Shown here: in pieces, positions 62,027-64,000 of the stretch
Numbering within the stretch: position 1 is the first letter of the stretch
Layout of the letters: every line of letters starts with the position of its first letter
Source: Pseudomonas caricapapayae
GTDB lineage: Bacteria > Pseudomonadota > Gammaproteobacteria > Pseudomonadales > Pseudomonadaceae
Length of the DNA: 64,000 bases
Direction: 5' to 3'
Assembly (NCBI RefSeq): GCF_001400735.1
Contig: NZ_LJPW01000172.1
Span: 1-64,000, forward strand
The notes under the pieces: model-generated
Databases searched by the model: none
The model's input: only the letters and a program-made list of their open reading frames with translations
What the model was told of the DNA's origin: nothing
Position numbers and translations under genes: made by a program

Positions 62027-62770
62027 TTAGCTCATGTACATGCCGCCGTTAACAGGGATTGTGGCCCCGGTAACGTAGCCTGCGCCTTCGGACGCAAGAA
62101 AAGCGACTACATGCGCAATCTCTTCAGCCTGCCCCAAACGGCCCAGGGGTATCTGGGTAATCAGTGACTCACGCTGAGCTTCAGGCAGCTCACGTGTCAT
62201 GTCAGTGTCGATGAAACCGGGCGTAACCGAATTGACGGTTACTGCACGCGAGCCCACTTCACGAGCCAGAGCCCTGCCGAAACCTTCCAGCCCGGCCTTC
62301 GCGGCAGCATAGTTTACTTGACCGGCGTTGCCCATGGCACCCACAACCGAACCAATGCTGATAATACGGCCCCAACGCGCCTTGGTCATGCCGCGCAAAA
62401 CACCCTTGGAAAGGCGGAAAAGGCTGTTCAGGTTGGTGTCGATGACATCGGACCATTCGTCATCTTTCATGCGCATCATCAGATTATCACGGGTGATACC
62501 GGCATTATTGACCAGAATCAACGGTGCACCGACGCGCTCCTGAATGGTCGACAAGACCGAGTTCACGGAATCGGCATCGCAGACGTTGAGCATCAGACCA
62601 AAGCCTTCGATGCCGTTTTCCTTGAGCGTCGCGCTGATGCGCTCGGCACCGGACTCGGACGTTGCCGTGCCCACAACGACAGCACCATTGCGCCCCAATT
62701 CCAGGGCGATGGCTTGACCAATACCGCGACTTGCACCGGTTACCAGTGCAACTTTACCTTGAAGGCTCAT
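62027..62770 (-). CDS. fabG: 3-oxoacyl-ACP reductase FabG
   Basis: NADPH-dependent SDR of 247 residues for the first reduction in the fatty acid cycle. The cofactor site is TGASRGIG (11-18), NNAG is at 88-91, and the catalytic set is Ser141, Tyr154 and Lys158. AGGAG lies eight bases before the ATG. It follows fabD by 15 bases. Confidence 0.97.
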   Translation of the reverse strand: MSLQGKVALVTGASRGIGQAIALELGRNGAVVVGTATSESGAERISATLKENGIEGFGLMLNVCDADSVNSVLSTIQERVGAPLILVNNAGITRDNLMMRMKDDEWSDVIDTNLNSLFRLSKGVLRGMTKARWGRIISIGSVVGAMGNAGQVNYAAAKAGLEGFGRALAREVGSRAVTVNSVTPGFIDTDMTRELPEAQRESLITQIPLGRLGQAEEIAHVVAFLASEGAGYVTGATIPVNGGMYMS

Positions 62771-62785
62771 GCAGGCGTCTCCTAA

Positions 62786-63724
62786 TCAGGCCAGTGCCGC
62801 ACGCGCGGCGGCAAAGGCGTCTGGGGTATCAAGGTTGTAAGTAATCACGCCTTCGGCGCAACGCTTGTTCAGACCGGCCAGTACCTTGCCCGGCCCACAC
62901 TCCACAAGCTGGGTCGCTCCGCGGCTCGCCAGACATTGAATGGATTCAACCCAGCGTACCGGTTTATACAGTTGCTCCAGCAGATCACGTTTGAGCGTCG
63001 CCAGATCACTGACTGCGCTGGCACTGACGTTCTGTACCAGCGCGATTTCAGGCGCTTGCCATTCGATGGCTTCGACAGCTTCGGCGAAACGCTCGGCGGC
63101 CGGGCGCATCAGCTCGCAGTGCGACGGCACACTGACCGGCAACGGCAATGCACGCTTGGCACCGCGCGCCTTGCACAGCTCCATGGCGCGCTTGACGGCC
63201 TCGGCAGCCCCGGCAATCACGACCTGGCCCGGCGAGTTGAAATTCACTGCACTGACGACCTCGCCCTGCGCCGCCTCGGCACATGCGGCGATGACGTCGG
63301 CGTCATCAAGCCCCAGAATGGCGGCCATACCACCCTGACCGGCCGGCACCGCTTCCTGCATCAACTGGCCGCGACGCTCGACAAGCTTCACCGCGTCAGC
63401 CAGGCTCAGGCTTTGCGCAGCTACCAGCGCGCTGTATTCACCCAGACTGTGGCCTGCGACAAAAGCAGGAACTGCACCGCCCTCTGCCAACCAGACATGC
63501 CACAACGCTACGGAAGCAGTCAGGATCGCAGGCTGGGTCTTGTCGGTCTGATTGAGCGATTCGACAGGACCGTTCTGGGTCAACGCCCACAGGTCATAGC
63601 CAAGGGCCTCGGAAGCCTGCTCGAAAGTGTCGAGGATCAACGGATGCTGCGCGCCTTGCTCGGCGAGCATGCCGAGCGATTGCGATCCTTGACCCGGAAA
63701 GACGAATGCGAGGGATGCAGACAT
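62786..63724 (-). CDS. fabD: Malonyl-CoA-ACP transacylase FabD
   Basis: Loads malonyl groups onto ACP; 312 residues. The oxyanion GQGSQ is at 11-15, the nucleophile Ser93 in GHSLGEYSA, and the catalytic His202 in VPSHCELM. Its 5' neighbour is plsX at 116 bases. Confidence 0.97.
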   Translation of the reverse strand: MSASLAFVFPGQGSQSLGMLAEQGAQHPLILDTFEQASEALGYDLWALTQNGPVESLNQTDKTQPAILTASVALWHVWLAEGGAVPAFVAGHSLGEYSALVAAQSLSLADAVKLVERRGQLMQEAVPAGQGGMAAILGLDDADVIAACAEAAQGEVVSAVNFNSPGQVVIAGAAEAVKRAMELCKARGAKRALPLPVSVPSHCELMRPAAERFAEAVEAIEWQAPEIALVQNVSASAVSDLATLKRDLLEQLYKPVRWVESIQCLASRGATQLVECGPGKVLAGLNKRCAEGVITYNLDTPDAFAAARAALA

Positions 63725-63840
63725 TTGACAAGCCTCTGAATTATTGTCGCCAAAATGGGCGTCCGGACAAGCCGAACGCGGGAATTCAAATTTACATGAC
63801 TGATCGGTTGGATGACTGACCAGTCTGGTGCGTCACATTT

Positions 63841-64000
63841 TCAGGTCCGCCCGTTCTGAAACAGCGTCTCAAGTCGCCCTTTCAAACGCTGCGGCAGGTT
63901 TTCACGGGATTCTACAATCGCTCGCTGAATCGCACTCTGGAATCCTGAGACACTGGCAGAGCCATGGCTTTTCACCACAACCCCCTGCAACCCGAGCAGG
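63841..64000 (-). CDS. plsX: Phosphate acyltransferase PlsX (3' end only)
   Basis: The last 52 codons of plsX, running off the right end of the window. The visible protein includes LLGLQGVVVKSHGSAS, the conserved PlsX C-terminal block, and ends LETLFQNGRT. PlsX makes acyl-phosphate for phospholipid synthesis. The order plsX-fabD-fabG-acpP-fabF is standard. Confidence 0.92.
   Translation of the reverse strand, partial: LLGLQGVVVKSHGSASVSGFQSAIQRAIVESRENLPQRLKGRLETLFQNGRT

Overview
This window is chromosomal DNA of a fluorescent Pseudomonas, most likely the P. syringae group. The evidence is a dense set of high-GC genes, the Pseudomonas-specific gene orders spuI-spuBCDEFGH-hacB and metZ-purF-cvpA-folC-accD-trpF-truA-fimV, REP-type palindromes, and a HacB-like acylase next to the spermidine transporter. 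No phage, integrase, transposase, plasmid gene or CRISPR array was found.

Layout. 0-1.2 kb: a short repeat tract, trmL and a small membrane-anchored unknown. 1.5-10.6 kb: organosulfur uptake, with tauABC (-), an OprD-family porin, the 1-Cys peroxiredoxin lsfA, then ssuA-ssuC-ssuB-ssuF. The desulfonating enzymes TauD, SsuD and SsuE are absent, so the locus encodes import only. 10.6-22 kb: polyamine use, with a TetR regulator, spuI (-), spuB, spuC and the spuDEFGH ABC transporter; spuA is absent. 22-28.2 kb: the acylase hacB (-), an alpha/beta hydrolase, a DUF2059 protein, a 2OG-Fe(II) oxygenase and a DUF4399 protein. 28.2-36.3 kb: serA (-) divergent from D-2-hydroxyglutarate dehydrogenase, a FAH-family hydrolase, two SdiA-regulated paralogues, rpiA (-) and ilvA.

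At 36.3-37.5 kb lies the most unusual structure: about nine tandem copies of a ~124-bp unit, each holding a strong hairpin. Diverged single copies of the same family sit near 0.1, 7.3, 11.4 and 21.9 kb. The array separates two blocks that I believe are far apart in other Pseudomonas genomes.

Right of the array almost everything is on the minus strand: a DUF2242 lipoprotein, a Val-Asp-Asp tRNA operon, SDR-metZ-purF-cvpA-SPOR-folC-accD-trpF-truA-fimV, a catalytically dead aspartate-semialdehyde-dehydrogenase paralogue, DUF1285, a DUF4823 lipoprotein, a TetR regulator, a LysE exporter, a probable RgsA (P16) small RNA, tatD, a PilZ protein, holB, tmk, mltG, pabC, fabF, acpP, fabG, fabD and the 3' end of plsX. 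Many of these genes overlap by 1-17 bases and so form long co-transcribed runs for amino-acid, purine, folate, DNA and fatty-acid synthesis.
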